The notes under the pieces were generated by a model. That model saw nothing but the letters and a program-made list of their open reading frames with translations, was not told the DNA's origin and made no database searches. From assembly GCF_019933235.1 (NCBI RefSeq), contig NZ_CP082945.1, positions 1,798,001-1,862,000 on the forward strand: a DNA stretch of 64,000 bases. The letters are read 5' to 3'. This DNA is from Streptomyces angustmyceticus. Its GTDB lineage: Bacteria > Actinomycetota > Actinomycetes > Streptomycetales > Streptomycetaceae. The position numbers were made by a program, and so were the translations under genes. Of this stretch, positions 15,830-25,436 are shown one piece after another (the stretch's first letter is position 1; the number at the start of each line of letters is the position of its first letter).

Positions 15830-16861
15830 ATGTCCTCAGCGCAGAGCGAGGCCACGATGGCCGATGTGGCCCAGCGGGCGGGGGTTTCGGTGTCCACCGT
15901 TTCGCGCACCTTGCGCGGACTCCCGACGGTCTCGGAAACCACACGCGCCCGGGTGGAAGCCGCAGCCCGCGAACTCTCCTTCGCGATCACCCGCAGCGCC
16001 TCCAGCCTCGTCACCGGCCGCACCGGCCGCGTCGCCGTCCTGATGCCGGACCTGGCGTCGTGGTTCCTGAGTTCGGCGCTGTCCGGCATGGCCCCCGCGC
16101 TGCGCGAGGCGGGCCTGGAGCTGCTGGTCTACAGCGTGACCGACGTGCACGAACGGGCCGACTTCTTCGACCGGTTGCCTGCCCGCCGCAACGCCGACGC
16201 CCTGCTCGTGGTCAGCTTCTCCCTCTCCCCCGCCGAACGCGCCCGGCTGGACCAGCTCGGCATGCCCCTGGTCTTCGTCAGCCAGCACGCCCCGGGCCGG
16301 CCCAGCGTCTACGTGGACGACGAGGACGCCGCCCTGCGCGGCACCCGCCATCTGATCAACCTCGGGCACCGGCGGATAGCCTTCCTCCAGACCTCCGACA
16401 CCACGGGCTTCGCCTGGAGCAGCAAGAACCGCCTCACCGGGCATCTGCGGGCCCTGGCCGAGGCCGGGCTGGAGCACGACGAGTCCCTGGTCATGAGCGT
16501 GCCGGACTGGAAGGGCGGCGGCATGGCCCCGGCCGTGGGCCGGCTGCTGAGCCTCCCCGACCCGCCGACCGCCCTGTTCACCGAGACCGACGACATGGCC
16601 TTCCGCCTGCTCGCGGCCCTGCGCGACGCCAACGTCCCGGTGCCGGGCCGGGTTTCGGTGATGGGCTTCGACGACCACGTCATGGCCGCCGTCATGGGCC
16701 TGACCACACTGGCCCAGCCCGCCGTCGAGATCGGCCGCGCCGCCGTCCGCCTCACCCGCGCCGTCATCGACGACTCCGACGGCGCCCACGAACGCCACAT
16801 CGTCCTGCCGACCGAACTCGTCCCCCGCGGCAGCACGGGGCCGCCGCCGGGGAGGGGGTAG
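15830..16861 (+). CDS. LacI family transcriptional regulator of the alpha-glucoside operon
   Basis: The 343-residue repressor has the N-terminal helix-turn-helix MADVAQRAGVSVSTVSRTL at residues 10-28 and a hinge helix around VTGRTG. The periplasmic-binding-like effector domain contains VFVSQHAPG, HRRIAFL and the C-terminal VMGFDDHVMAAVMGLTTLAQP. It is divergent from the sugar transport operon, and the 18-base palindrome between them is its obvious target. The inducer is probably an alpha-glucoside. ATG 15830 is chosen because the helix-turn-helix begins shortly after it. Confidence 0.92.
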   Translation: MSSAQSEATMADVAQRAGVSVSTVSRTLRGLPTVSETTRARVEAAARELSFAITRSASSLVTGRTGRVAVLMPDLASWFLSSALSGMAPALREAGLELLVYSVTDVHERADFFDRLPARRNADALLVVSFSLSPAERARLDQLGMPLVFVSQHAPGRPSVYVDDEDAALRGTRHLINLGHRRIAFLQTSDTTGFAWSSKNRLTGHLRALAEAGLEHDESLVMSVPDWKGGGMAPAVGRLLSLPDPPTALFTETDDMAFRLLAALRDANVPVPGRVSVMGFDDHVMAAVMGLTTLAQPAVEIGRAAVRLTRAVIDDSDGAHERHIVLPTELVPRGSTGPPPGRG

Positions 16862-17259
16862 GGGGAAGTCACCTCCCCACCTCGACCGCGCCCGCACGGA
16901 GTTGGCCGTGCCCAGTGCTTCGCGGATGTCGACGGGCGCGGCAGGGCTACGCTCCGCCGGCCCTCGCCTGGGGACCGGCAGTACGGGCGGTGGACACCGG
17001 GCCGGGGCCGGACCCGGTGCCGGCACCGGAACCATCGCGCACCCGTGACCGGCCCCGGAGCTGAAGGCGGGGCCCGAAGCCGGAACCAGCGGCGGACCCG
17101 CCCGACACTCGTCCGGTTCGCATATCCGGCCGGCCTCGACCGGAAAGCTGACCTAACTGACCTTGCTGACCACGGCTGCCCCTTCAACAGCGCCCTCCCT
17201 TCGGATGTCATAGGAACCGCACACCCACCGGTGCGGCCGGCGACGATCTGGGGGAACCG
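16862..17259. other. 398-base intergenic region
   Basis: No coding frame with convincing codon use is visible. The stretch carries several GC-rich inverted segments near its start and presumably the promoter of the aminotransferase gene at its end. I see no operator or RNA motif that I can name. Confidence 0.4.
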
Positions 17260-18519
17260 ATGCTGGACAGGAGTTACGTCGTGCCCTGGGGGAAGCGGGG
17301 CAGCATCTCGGCCGGCGCCGAGGCGGCCGTACTGACCGAACTGGCCCGCGACACCGCCCCCTTGCCGGCGGGCAGTCGGCGCGAGGCGTTCGAGCGCTCC
17401 TTCGCCGACACCGTCGGCAGCCGCCATGCCATCTCGGTGACCAGCGGAACCGTCGCCCTCCACCTCGCGGTCCGGCTGCTCGGCCTGGCGCCCGGCGACG
17501 AGGTGATCGCCACCCCGCAGACCCACCGGGCCACCGTCCAGCCGCTGTGCGACCACGACGTACGCGTCCGTTTCTGCGACATCGACCCGGCGACCCTCAA
17601 CATCGACCCGGCCGCGCTCGAAGCGCTGATCACTCCTCGGACCAGGGCCCTGCTGCTGGTGCACTACGGCGGCTGCCCCGCGGAGATGGACACCATCATG
17701 GCGCTGGCGCGGCGGCACGGCGTCGTCGTACTGGAGGACTGCGCGCACGCGCTGGGCGCACGCTACCGCGGACGCAGTCCCGGCTCGCTGGCCGACCTCG
17801 CCACCTTCAGCCTCCGCAACGCCAAGAACGGCGCCCTGCCCGGCGAGGGCGGCGTGATCACCTGCGACCGGGACGACTGGGCCGAGCGGCTCCGCCGGCT
17901 GCGCACCGCCGACCGGGACACCCGGATCGCGCGCACCCCGCCGGCCGGGGCGGCGCGGCCGGGTCTGCTGCCGTGGACCGCGCGCACCGAGCCCCTGCAC
18001 CGCGGCGCCCCACGGCGGCCCGGCAGCGACGCGACCATGCCGGACGCGGTCGCCGCCCTCGGGCAGGCCCAGCTCACCGGGCTGAGGGCCGCCGTCGACC
18101 GCCGCCGCGCACTCGCCGCACGGCTCGACGAGGTACTCACCCGCTACCCCTTCGTCACCCCCCAGTCGGCACCCGCACACAGCGAGCACGCCTACCACCT
18201 CTACACCTGCTTCGCCGACCGCCAGGAACTGCGCGACCAACTCGTCCTGGCCCTGGACCGCAGAGGGGTGGAAATCCAACTCCGCTACTTCCCCCAGCAC
18301 CTGCTGCCCCAGTGGCGGCACCGAGGACACCTGCGCGGCGAGTGCCCGGCCGCCGAACGCAGCTGGTTCGACCAACACCTCAACCTCCCCTGCCACCCCC
18401 TCCTGACGCCCCCTCAGGAGACCTACCTCGTCGAGGCCCTGGACGCCTCACTGGCCGAACTGAACGGCGGACCACCAGCACCGGCACCACTGCCGGCGAC
18501 GGCCTGCGGCCGGTACTAG
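17260..18519 (+). CDS. DegT/DnrJ/EryC1/StrS family aminotransferase
   Basis: The 419-residue PLP enzyme has the substrate/cofactor loop TSGTVALHLAVRLLGL near residue 67, the cofactor Asp in VLEDCAHALGA, and Lys189 in FSLRNAKNG as the Schiff-base lysine. In family members this lysine follows a Ser-Lys or Ala-Lys step of this kind. Such enzymes aminate keto-sugars or cyclitols in natural product or cell-surface sugar synthesis. No other sugar-nucleotide gene lies near, so the substrate is unknown. A GGGGGAACC ribosome binding site precedes ATG 17260. Confidence 0.88.
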   Translation: MLDRSYVVPWGKRGSISAGAEAAVLTELARDTAPLPAGSRREAFERSFADTVGSRHAISVTSGTVALHLAVRLLGLAPGDEVIATPQTHRATVQPLCDHDVRVRFCDIDPATLNIDPAALEALITPRTRALLLVHYGGCPAEMDTIMALARRHGVVVLEDCAHALGARYRGRSPGSLADLATFSLRNAKNGALPGEGGVITCDRDDWAERLRRLRTADRDTRIARTPPAGAARPGLLPWTARTEPLHRGAPRRPGSDATMPDAVAALGQAQLTGLRAAVDRRRALAARLDEVLTRYPFVTPQSAPAHSEHAYHLYTCFADRQELRDQLVLALDRRGVEIQLRYFPQHLLPQWRHRGHLRGECPAAERSWFDQHLNLPCHPLLTPPQETYLVEALDASLAELNGGPPAPAPLPATACGRY

Positions 18520-18600
18520 AGCCCGCCCCCTCGATCCATCCGGCGGGTGACGAGCTGTGGCTCCAGAACGAATGTCGGCCCTGCTCGCTAGCCTCTCCGC

Positions 18601-19059
18601 ATGCCCGAGCAGCGCTTCGTCCCCGCCGACTTCGTCGTTCCCCCGAGTCTCGCTGCCGACGGGTTCCGCTTGGAGCCCCTCGGCCCGCAACACAACGACG
18701 CCGACCATGCCGCCTGGACGTCGAGCATCGAGCACATCCAGGCCACCCCCGGCTTCCACGAGCGTGGGTGGCCGCCTCCTGCGGGATTGAGCCTGGCCGA
18801 GAACCTGCGTGACCTGAAACGCCATGCGAGCGACTTCGAGAAGCGGTCCGGCTTCACGTACACGGTTCTCGACGACGCCGGAGAAGTGATCGGCTGCGTC
18901 TACATCTACCCGTCACGCGCGGACGAGCGCGTGGCAGATGTCCGCTCGTGGGTCCGCGCGGACCATGGTGACATGGACGGCCCACTGCACAAGACCGTGG
19001 CGGCCTGGCTGGCATCCGACTGGCCGTTCACGAAGGTCCGATACCGGTCAGGCGCGTAG
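18601..19059 (+). CDS. GNAT-like N-acetyltransferase
   Basis: The 152-residue protein has the GNAT core order: an N-terminal strand-helix region, a central strand FTYTVLDDAGEVIGCVYIYP near residues 86-105, and DVRSWVRADHG near the acetyl-CoA site. The usual RxxGxG loop is not clear, so the fold assignment is moderate. The gene may be leaderless, since a GCTAGC -10-like sequence lies about ten bases upstream of ATG 18601. It stands alone. Confidence 0.7.
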   Translation: MPEQRFVPADFVVPPSLAADGFRLEPLGPQHNDADHAAWTSSIEHIQATPGFHERGWPPPAGLSLAENLRDLKRHASDFEKRSGFTYTVLDDAGEVIGCVYIYPSRADERVADVRSWVRADHGDMDGPLHKTVAAWLASDWPFTKVRYRSGA

Positions 19060-19159
19060 CCAGAGGAGGAGTGCGGCGGCGGTGACGGTGCCGAGGTAGA
19101 CGTATCCCATCCACAGGGATGCTCTACAGCAACCCGCCCCGAAGACCGCGACATCCGCT

Positions 19160-19807
19160 CTAGGGAAGCCGGGCCAGCAAGTGGGCGTCAAGGAAACCGC
19201 GTTCGGAGAGCGGGTCGTGGAGCAGCCGGGCGACGATGTCCAGACCGGACCCGGCCAGTAGCTGCGCGAACCGGTCCACCGGCCAGCTGTAGGCGGGGGC
19301 CACCTTGTGGTCGAAGCGGACCGGTTCGGGTCCATCGGTACCGAAGAACGAGACCAGGAGCAGACCCCCTGGCGCCAGAACCCGTACCTGCTCGGCAAGC
19401 AACGCGGGCAGTTCCCCGGGCGGAGTATGGATCATCGAATAGTGAGCCAGCACGCCACCGAGCGCGCCGTCCTCGATCGGCAGGGCCTCCATCCGCGCCT
19501 CGTCGAATCGCAGCGCCGGATGGGCCCGCCGGGCATGGTCGACCATGGCCGAGGAGAGGTCGAGCCCGAAGGCGTCGAGCCCCAGGTCGTGCAGCATGGC
19601 CGTCAGATGCCCGGGTCCGCACCCGACGTCGGCTGCCCGTGGGTTCCCCGTCCCACGCACCAGCTCGGCGAAGGTGCCGATCATGTTCCGCGCGAACGGC
19701 TGCGTCTCCAACCGATTGGCGAACATCGACGCGTACAGCTCGACGACCCCGTCATAGGCCGCCCTGGTCTCGTCCTGGTGCCCCGTCACGGGAGGGAAAG
19801 CTAGCAC
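19160..19807 (-). CDS. Class I SAM-dependent methyltransferase
   Basis: The 215-residue protein has the Rossmann methyltransferase signature: motif I ADVGCGPGHLTAML near residues 59-72, the acidic Asp in FGLDLSSAMV and the post-motif LAPGGLLLVSFF. It belongs to the methyltransferase type 11/25 group. It would methylate a small molecule in the cytoplasm; the substrate is unknown. The gene is single and convergent with the preceding acetyltransferase. Confidence 0.87.
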   Translation of the reverse strand: MLAFPPVTGHQDETRAAYDGVVELYASMFANRLETQPFARNMIGTFAELVRGTGNPRAADVGCGPGHLTAMLHDLGLDAFGLDLSSAMVDHARRAHPALRFDEARMEALPIEDGALGGVLAHYSMIHTPPGELPALLAEQVRVLAPGGLLLVSFFGTDGPEPVRFDHKVAPAYSWPVDRFAQLLAGSGLDIVARLLHDPLSERGFLDAHLLARLP

Positions 19808-19931
19808 CCGCGCACGTTCGTTCGCAGCCTCTCCGGCCCCATGCCGCCCTCGCCTCTTAGCACGTGACCGGGGTGCTTGACCGGGCGTTCATGCCGGACT
19901 GCTCGGCGGTTTCGGCCCGGGGAGTGGCTTA

Positions 19932-21065
19932 TCACCCCTGCTCGTTGATCATCTTGAGCATGGTCCGGGCTGTGCTGTTTTCGGAGTCGATCCCGTGAAC
20001 CTCGGTGCCTTCAAACGTGACGGCCTCGGTGCTGCGGGCGAACATGGCTTGTTCGTACTCGGTGAGCGCGGCCTCGATGTCGTCGGGATGCGCGGCGAGG
20101 GCCTCGCCGAGTTCGGCACCGTCGAGCATGGCCAGGTTGGCGCCTTCGCCGTTCGGGGCGGCGAGGTGGACGGCGTCGCCGAGCAGGGTCGCCCCCGGCG
20201 CCCGGTCCCACCGGTGCCCGGCCGGCAAGGCGTAGTGAGGGCGCAGGACAGGCGGGATGTCGGCGTCCGTGATCAGCGCGGTGAGCTCCGGCGCCCAGAC
20301 CTCGAACTCCTGGGCAATCCGCGCGACCGCGGCGTCGGCGTCGGCATCGGTGAAATCGAGGGCGGCGAACCAATCCTGCGGCCTGGACAATGCCACGTAG
20401 GCGTGCAGGGTGTCACCGCTTTCCCGGTGAGCGAAGATCTCCTTGCCCGGCGAGGGCGCGATCATCGATCCGCCGCCGACCACCATCGCGGTGCCGGTGT
20501 GCCGGGTGTCGGCGTCGAACAGGCAGGTCTCGACGAACGACGTGCCGGCGTACTCGGGTACGGCGTCGGAGAGCAACGGCCGGACCCGCGACCACGCACC
20601 GTCCGCGCCGACCAGCAGGCTGGTGACGACGGTGCCGCCGTCGGCGAACGTCACCTCGTGACGGCCCTCACCGAGGGCACGGATGCCGCTGACCTTGCGC
20701 CCCCACCGGACGGTGCCGGCCGGGAGCGAGTCGAGCAGGATCCGTCGCAGCTCCCCGCGCTGCACCTCGGGGCGTCCGCCCGTGCCGTCGTCGGCCATCT
20801 CGTGCAGAACGGTCCCGTCCTGCTCGACGAGCCGCATCGTCTGGCGGCCCTCGATGACGATGGCGTGGAACTCGTCCATCAGACCCGCCGCCTTGAGGGC
20901 GAGCTGCCCGTTGTAGTCGTGGATGTCGAGCATCCCGCCCTGCGTGCGCGCCGACGGGGAGGACTCGGCCTCGTAGACCGTGACCGGGATTCCGTGGACG
21001 TGCAGGACCCGGGCCAGCGTGAGTCCGCCGAGTCCGGCGCCGGTGATCGTGACAGGCGTGTGCAT
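19932..21065 (-). CDS. FAD-dependent monooxygenase, TetX-like
   Basis: The 377-residue flavoprotein has the FAD Rossmann motif GAGLGGLTLARVL at residues 8-20, the DG-type segment LLVGADGAWSRVRP and the GD motif LLGDAVHLAAPNGEGANLAM. The early segment GGMLDIHDYNGQLALKAAGL closely resembles the diagnostic stretch of TetX tetracycline-inactivating monooxygenases. It may hydroxylate tetracycline-like polyketides or another aromatic compound. ATG 21065 is preceded by GAGGAG; frames reading farther upstream lack a better start. Substrate remains inference. Confidence 0.87.
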   Translation of the reverse strand: MHTPVTITGAGLGGLTLARVLHVHGIPVTVYEAESSPSARTQGGMLDIHDYNGQLALKAAGLMDEFHAIVIEGRQTMRLVEQDGTVLHEMADDGTGGRPEVQRGELRRILLDSLPAGTVRWGRKVSGIRALGEGRHEVTFADGGTVVTSLLVGADGAWSRVRPLLSDAVPEYAGTSFVETCLFDADTRHTGTAMVVGGGSMIAPSPGKEIFAHRESGDTLHAYVALSRPQDWFAALDFTDADADAAVARIAQEFEVWAPELTALITDADIPPVLRPHYALPAGHRWDRAPGATLLGDAVHLAAPNGEGANLAMLDGAELGEALAAHPDDIEAALTEYEQAMFARSTEAVTFEGTEVHGIDSENSTARTMLKMINEQG

Positions 21066-21346
21066 GGTGGCTCCTCGGGGTCGGGACCGCCCAGTGACCT
21101 CCGGCGGCCGTTTCAGGAAAGGTGCCAAGCCCCGCCAACCAGCACCCGGCATCGGTCCGCCGGCCCCGATAGATGACCGACGCCCACCCAGAAGGGCGTT
21201 CATCTCAGCGTCCGCAGGCAGCTGTGGGCGGACTGCGCCGAGGGCCCGTCTCACCGCGAACAAACGGAGTGACGCGGATCGGCGGGCGGCGACCGCCTGC
21301 GGCGAGCGGGGTTCCGGGCCCCAGGCAATCCCTCCCCGCACGGTTC

Positions 21347-22336
21347 CTAAGTTGCGGTCGTCGTGGCCTCCGCGTGTTTCTTGATGAGGTCGTAGGAGCG
21401 AAGGCGGTCGCGGAGGTCGTAGACGGGTGTGGTCAGCATCAGTTCGTCCGCCCCGGTCTCGGCCGCCAGTTGCGCGAGCCGGTGTACGACGGTCTCCGGT
21501 GTGCCGACGGCTTGCTGCGCGCGGAAGCCTGCCAGTGCCCGTCGTTCCTCGGCCGTGAAGGCATGGACCGCCGCGTCAGCGGGCGCGGGGAAGGGGATCT
21601 CGCTCAGGCCCTTGAGGAGCCCGGCCTTGACGACATCCATCGGTCCGACGCGCCACGCGGCTTCCTCCTCCGTCTCGGCGCACACCGTCTCCACGCACAG
21701 CAGCACCCGGGGTTGCTCGCACCAACGGGACGGGGCGAATCCGGCCCGATAACGCTCCAGCACCGCACGGGTGTTGTCCGGCCGGATGTGGTGGGCGACG
21801 GCGATGGGCAGGCCGAGTTCCGCGGCGAGCGCGGCACCCGCGGTGCTGGAGGCCAACAGCCACGGCTCCGGCAGGGGGCCGAGTGCCACTTCGTCGACCA
21901 GAAAGGACAGGACCGCGGCCACGTCGCCGTGGTACTCCGCATCCGTCGTGGGCCCGGCTCCGCGGCGAAGTGCGCGGGCGGTGGCCTCGTCGAAGGTGCC
22001 GGGGCCGCGACCGATTCCCAGGTCGATCCGGTCCTCGTGCAGGGCGGCCAGCGTTCCGAACTGCTCCGCGAGGGTGAGGGGCGCGTGGTTGGGGGCCAGT
22101 ACACCGCCCGAACCGAGGCGGATGGCCGAGGTCGAAGCGGCGGCGTGCGCGGTCAGCACGATCGGCGGGAACGCGCCGATGGCGGGCGAGTGGTGATGCT
22201 CGGCATACCAGATCCGGTGGTAGCCGAGCCGCTCCAGCTCCTGCGCGAAGGCGGTGGTGTCGCGCAGGGTCTCCACGGCTCGGGTACCCGCCTGCACCAT
22301 CGCGACTTCCAGCGCTGAAAGAGGTACTTCGATCAT
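21347..22336 (-). CDS. LLM class flavin-dependent oxidoreductase
   Basis: The 329-residue luciferase-like protein has the family segments RIWYAEHHH, IRLGSGGVLAPNHAPLTLAEQFGTLAAL and LGIGRGPGTFDE. These match the MsnO8-like group, which use reduced FMN and molecular oxygen. Partner flavin reductase genes are not nearby. It follows the TetX-like gene on the same strand with about 280 bases between, so a shared pathway is possible but not shown. Confidence 0.88.
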   Translation of the reverse strand: MIEVPLSALEVAMVQAGTRAVETLRDTTAFAQELERLGYHRIWYAEHHHSPAIGAFPPIVLTAHAAASTSAIRLGSGGVLAPNHAPLTLAEQFGTLAALHEDRIDLGIGRGPGTFDEATARALRRGAGPTTDAEYHGDVAAVLSFLVDEVALGPLPEPWLLASSTAGAALAAELGLPIAVAHHIRPDNTRAVLERYRAGFAPSRWCEQPRVLLCVETVCAETEEEAAWRVGPMDVVKAGLLKGLSEIPFPAPADAAVHAFTAEERRALAGFRAQQAVGTPETVVHRLAQLAAETGADELMLTTPVYDLRDRLRSYDLIKKHAEATTTAT

Positions 22337-22520
22337 GCCGTCAGGATAGGGATCGAATGTTCGACCGGGGTGCCGTTTCCCTCGGTCGCAGCCCCAAGGG
22401 GGCGACTGATGCGGCGCGTTGGAATGGCATGCGCTGAGGGCTCATGTCCCCCTGTCTGCCGGGGAATTGCCGGACCAGGCCAGTCGGCATGCGCCGGAGT
22501 GCAGCGGCTCTGCGTCCAGG

Positions 22521-23279
22521 TCACACCGTGAGCAACTGTTGACGAGGCCCGACTGCGCGTTCACCCACCGCGCGCAGGGCCGCCCATATCGTGGCCTGGT
22601 TGACCGTGACGACGGGCATGCCGAGCTCGGCCTCCAGTGGGGAGATGAGGTCGTAGGTCGGCAGGGCCGTGCAGCTGATGAACACGGCTTCGGCCCGCGG
22701 GTGGATTCCGGCTCGGACCGCCGCGGTCACCTGCTCATAGGACACATCGTAGATCTCGTGAACGGAGCCCAGGCCGAGGTCGGTGAGGGACACCACCTCC
22801 AGCCCCTCACCAGTCAGGTACTCGCGCAACCGTTTGCCCACCGGCGGCTCGTAGGGGTGCACCACGGCGATGCGTCGCGCCTTCAAGGCATGTAAGGCCG
22901 CCACCACCGACCCGGCCGACGTCAGTGCCTGCGGGGCACCAGCGGTACGCATGGCCCGGCGAAGTGCCCGCTCGCCGGCGGCTCCCCCGACAAAGCTGCA
23001 CGCCGTGCACAGGTAGGTGACGACTTGGGAGCCGATCGCACAGACCTCACGGGTCGGCCGGTCCACGCACCCAGGCCGGTTGAGGGAAGAGACCAGTTCG
23101 AGGTTGTCGGAGAACGGCACAGGGTCGGTACGCGCAATGAACAGCGAGGCCGACTCGGGCACCCAGCGCCAGATCTCCCGGTCCCGGTCGAAGTCGAACG
23201 ACGCGACCACCCCCACCCGGGAGCGGGGGTGCGGGACGCGCATTCGCTGTGCGTCATCCGGGCCCGTCACATCCGTCAT
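22521..23279 (-). CDS. Asp/Glu racemase superfamily protein (maleate isomerase-like)
   Basis: The 252-residue protein has two cysteines in the positions used by the superfamily for two-base catalysis: Cys94 in CTACSFVGG (with Cys91 adjacent) and Cys203 in ISCTALPTYDL. The arrangement resembles maleate cis-trans isomerase and arylmalonate decarboxylase. It would act on a small dicarboxylic acid in the cytoplasm. ATG 23279 has GAGGGAG upstream. The neighbourhood gives no pathway context. Confidence 0.8.
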   Translation of the reverse strand: MTDVTGPDDAQRMRVPHPRSRVGVVASFDFDRDREIWRWVPESASLFIARTDPVPFSDNLELVSSLNRPGCVDRPTREVCAIGSQVVTYLCTACSFVGGAAGERALRRAMRTAGAPQALTSAGSVVAALHALKARRIAVVHPYEPPVGKRLREYLTGEGLEVVSLTDLGLGSVHEIYDVSYEQVTAAVRAGIHPRAEAVFISCTALPTYDLISPLEAELGMPVVTVNQATIWAALRAVGERAVGPRQQLLTV

Positions 23280-23779
23280 GGTTACTCCCTCACGTTGTGC
23301 CGCTGTTCCACTCGCAGCAGGGGTGGAGGCCGGGGCCTCGCTCGCGTTAAGTCGATGTCCATATTGGGCCGGGCACTTGCGGTCTTGCGATCTTGCCCGT
23401 TGACATTGCGACAACCTTCAGGTGCGAGAGGCAGCTGAAGATGCCGCCTCAGCTGTGCTCACAGGGTCCGGCAGTCTCGGATACCCGTACGGCATCGAGT
23501 TCGCACGCAGCAGGCGCCATCACCGCTCTCTGGACTCCGCTTCGTGACCGAGCACCCGCGCCCGTACAGGTGGCGTACGACGGCTGGCGCGAACGGCCCT
23601 CAGCGGCGCCACCAGAGCTCCGGTGGATATTGCCCCGCTGCCTGAGCGGGTGCGGGCAAGTCCGCCTGATCCGGATGAATTTAGAGGGCTGAAGTCAATG
23701 AAAGCTCTATCGTGTCAGTTGGAGTCCGCAGGTCTGAGACAGTGTCACCCAGCATCCCAGTATCGAAGAGGGCATCCAG
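23280..23779. other. 500-base region without a clear gene
   Basis: Open frames here have no convincing codon use or ribosome binding site. The sequence is visibly less GC-rich than its surroundings, particularly from about 23660 onward, which fits a recent insertion together with the next gene. Confidence 0.45.
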
Positions 23780-24199
23780 TTGATAAGCGATCCGGATGGC
23801 GCCGGCCTTTCTGCTGTCCTGTTCAGGTCCGAGCGCACCTTCAAGGTCTGGCGCTATGGTGTTGGGCACTCTCAGTTGCTCCTTCGTGCGGTTCCCGACG
23901 ATACGGAGACCACGTGTCTGGATCTTCTTTTCGAAGGTGTGAGAGCCATGCAACTGGCGACTCACTACCAGTCGCTTGAGCTCCACCCGGCAAGTGAGGC
24001 CGAGGCTCAGCGGATCCTTGAATTCTCAGGATTGGCTCCCATCTGGAGGGAACGGAATCTCGCTCTCTCCCTTCGGTCCAGAAGCACATCAGGGTTTGTG
24101 CTGTGTGCGAGAGCCACCGCTCTGCATGGCGGCGAAGATCCGTTTGGGAATCACGGCGGATTTGAGGAACGTGACGTCGTATGGAGCGCTCGCCGGTAG
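23780..24199 (+). CDS. Hypothetical protein of foreign-looking codon use
   Basis: A 139-residue frame starts at TTG 23780 behind GAAGAGGG. It contains no motif I can assign; the segments RTFKVWRYGVGHSQLLLR and CLDLLFEGVRAMQL look like a compact alpha/beta domain. Codons that Streptomyces avoids (ATA, AGA, AGG, CTT, GAA) are frequent, unlike any neighbour, which suggests horizontal transfer. I recall similar short proteins in other Streptomyces genomes without known function. It stands alone between two minus-strand genes. Confidence 0.65.
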   Translation: MISDPDGAGLSAVLFRSERTFKVWRYGVGHSQLLLRAVPDDTETTCLDLLFEGVRAMQLATHYQSLELHPASEAEAQRILEFSGLAPIWRERNLALSLRSRSTSGFVLCARATALHGGEDPFGNHGGFEERDVVWSARR

Positions 24200-24347
24200 C
24201 GGTGCACACGCGCGACGGCGGACAGCAGCGCACTCTGTCCTTAAGAGAGCCGGCCCCTCCCGGCACATCAGGGACTACCGGGGATACCGAGACGCCGGGA
24301 ACACCGGGTGGGGCCGCTCCGTATAGCTGGTCGTCGTCCGGTGCGTG

Positions 24348-25436
24348 TTATCCGCCGGCCAGCGCCGTCCGTGTCGGCACGGTATCGGCCCGGCCCTTCT
24401 CATAGACCGTCAGGCCGCGGGACAGGCGGAGCGGGACCAGGAGGAGTTCCACGATGAGGGCCTTCCAGGCGTAGACGAGGTTGACGGCCTTGGTCGCGTA
24501 GACGCAGGGGATGTTTGCCAGCACGCCCAGGACCGGGAGTTTGCGGCGGTGGGCGGCGTAGAGGAGTGGTGGGATCGTCAGTAGGAGTTCGGCTCCTGCC
24601 CACCAGGCGAACGCGAGGGCGAGGGGTTCGTGGACCGTCGCGGCGAGCACGAAGGGGGTCGCCCACCAGAGCGGTGCGGTGAGGATCTCCAGGAGGGCGA
24701 GGAGTACCCAGACCGCCAGCAGGGGTTTGCGGACGACCAGCCGACCGAGGTGCAGCCGGACGTTCTGGCAGAAGCCCGCCATCCAGCGCCAGACCTGTTT
24801 GCGCAGGTAAGTGAGGTCTTCCGGATCGGCGGCGAGGGCCACGGCATCGGAGACGTAGACCGCGCGTCTGCCCGCGATCTGCTGGGACCAGGTGTAGTCC
24901 ATGTCCTCGACGATGGTCCGTTCGGGGAAGCCGCCGAAGGCCATCAGATCGTCGCGCCGGAAGACGGAGCAGCAACCCGAGCACACCATGGGGCTGTTGG
25001 CGCGGGCCTGGATGGGGCGGTGCCAATGGAAGCCGAAGAGGTACTCGGTGGAGCGGCCGCGCTCCCAGAGCGTGCGGGTATGGCGGGTGCGGACGGTGCC
25101 GGCCGCGACCGAGACCTCCGGGTCGTCGAAGGCGGGCAGGACCGTCTCGATGTAGTCCGGCGCGAGGACGGTGTCCGCGTCGACGGCCAGGACGAGGTCG
25201 GTGGAGCACCGCGGAAGGGCGTAGTTCTGCGCCTTGGCCTTGCTGCCGAGATTGTGCGGCGGGCGCAGTACGGTGACTCCGTGTGAGGACGCCACCTCTC
25301 CCGTACGGTCCGTTGAGGCGTCGTCCACGACCAGGACCCGGTCAGGCCGGACCGTTTGCCTGGCCAGCGACTCCAGCGTGGCCGGCAGTCCCTCCTCCTC
25401 GTTGTGAGCGGGCACGATGACGGTGATGGTGTGCAA
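24348..25436 (-). CDS. Processive-type family 2 glycosyltransferase, membrane-bound
   Basis: The 362-residue protein starts with the GT2 nucleotide-sugar fold (VIVPAHNEEEGLPATLESL), with DDAS near residue 37, the metal-binding VDADT near residue 85, the catalytic VEDMDYTW and the QxxRW motif as KQVWRWMAG. QxxRW is typical of processive synthases such as those for hyaluronan, cellulose or poly-N-acetylglucosamine. Several membrane spans fill the C-terminal 130 residues. It probably makes a cell-surface polysaccharide or glycolipid. The start is TTG 25436 with GGGGGAGAT upstream. Confidence 0.88.
   Translation of the reverse strand: MHTITVIVPAHNEEEGLPATLESLARQTVRPDRVLVVDDASTDRTGEVASSHGVTVLRPPHNLGSKAKAQNYALPRCSTDLVLAVDADTVLAPDYIETVLPAFDDPEVSVAAGTVRTRHTRTLWERGRSTEYLFGFHWHRPIQARANSPMVCSGCCSVFRRDDLMAFGGFPERTIVEDMDYTWSQQIAGRRAVYVSDAVALAADPEDLTYLRKQVWRWMAGFCQNVRLHLGRLVVRKPLLAVWVLLALLEILTAPLWWATPFVLAATVHEPLALAFAWWAGAELLLTIPPLLYAAHRRKLPVLGVLANIPCVYATKAVNLVYAWKALIVELLLVPLRLSRGLTVYEKGRADTVPTRTALAGG

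Noticed and set aside
19048..19110. A 20-codon hydrophobic minus-strand frame (MGYVYLGTVTAAALLLWLRA)
   Set aside because: It is very short and overlaps the end of an acetyltransferase gene, with no ribosome binding site I trust. It might be a remnant of a membrane protein, but I cannot support it.
23393..23692. A plus-strand open frame of 99 codons before the orphan gene
   Set aside because: No ribosome binding site or motif, and codon use is inconsistent with a real gene of either the host or the orphan type.
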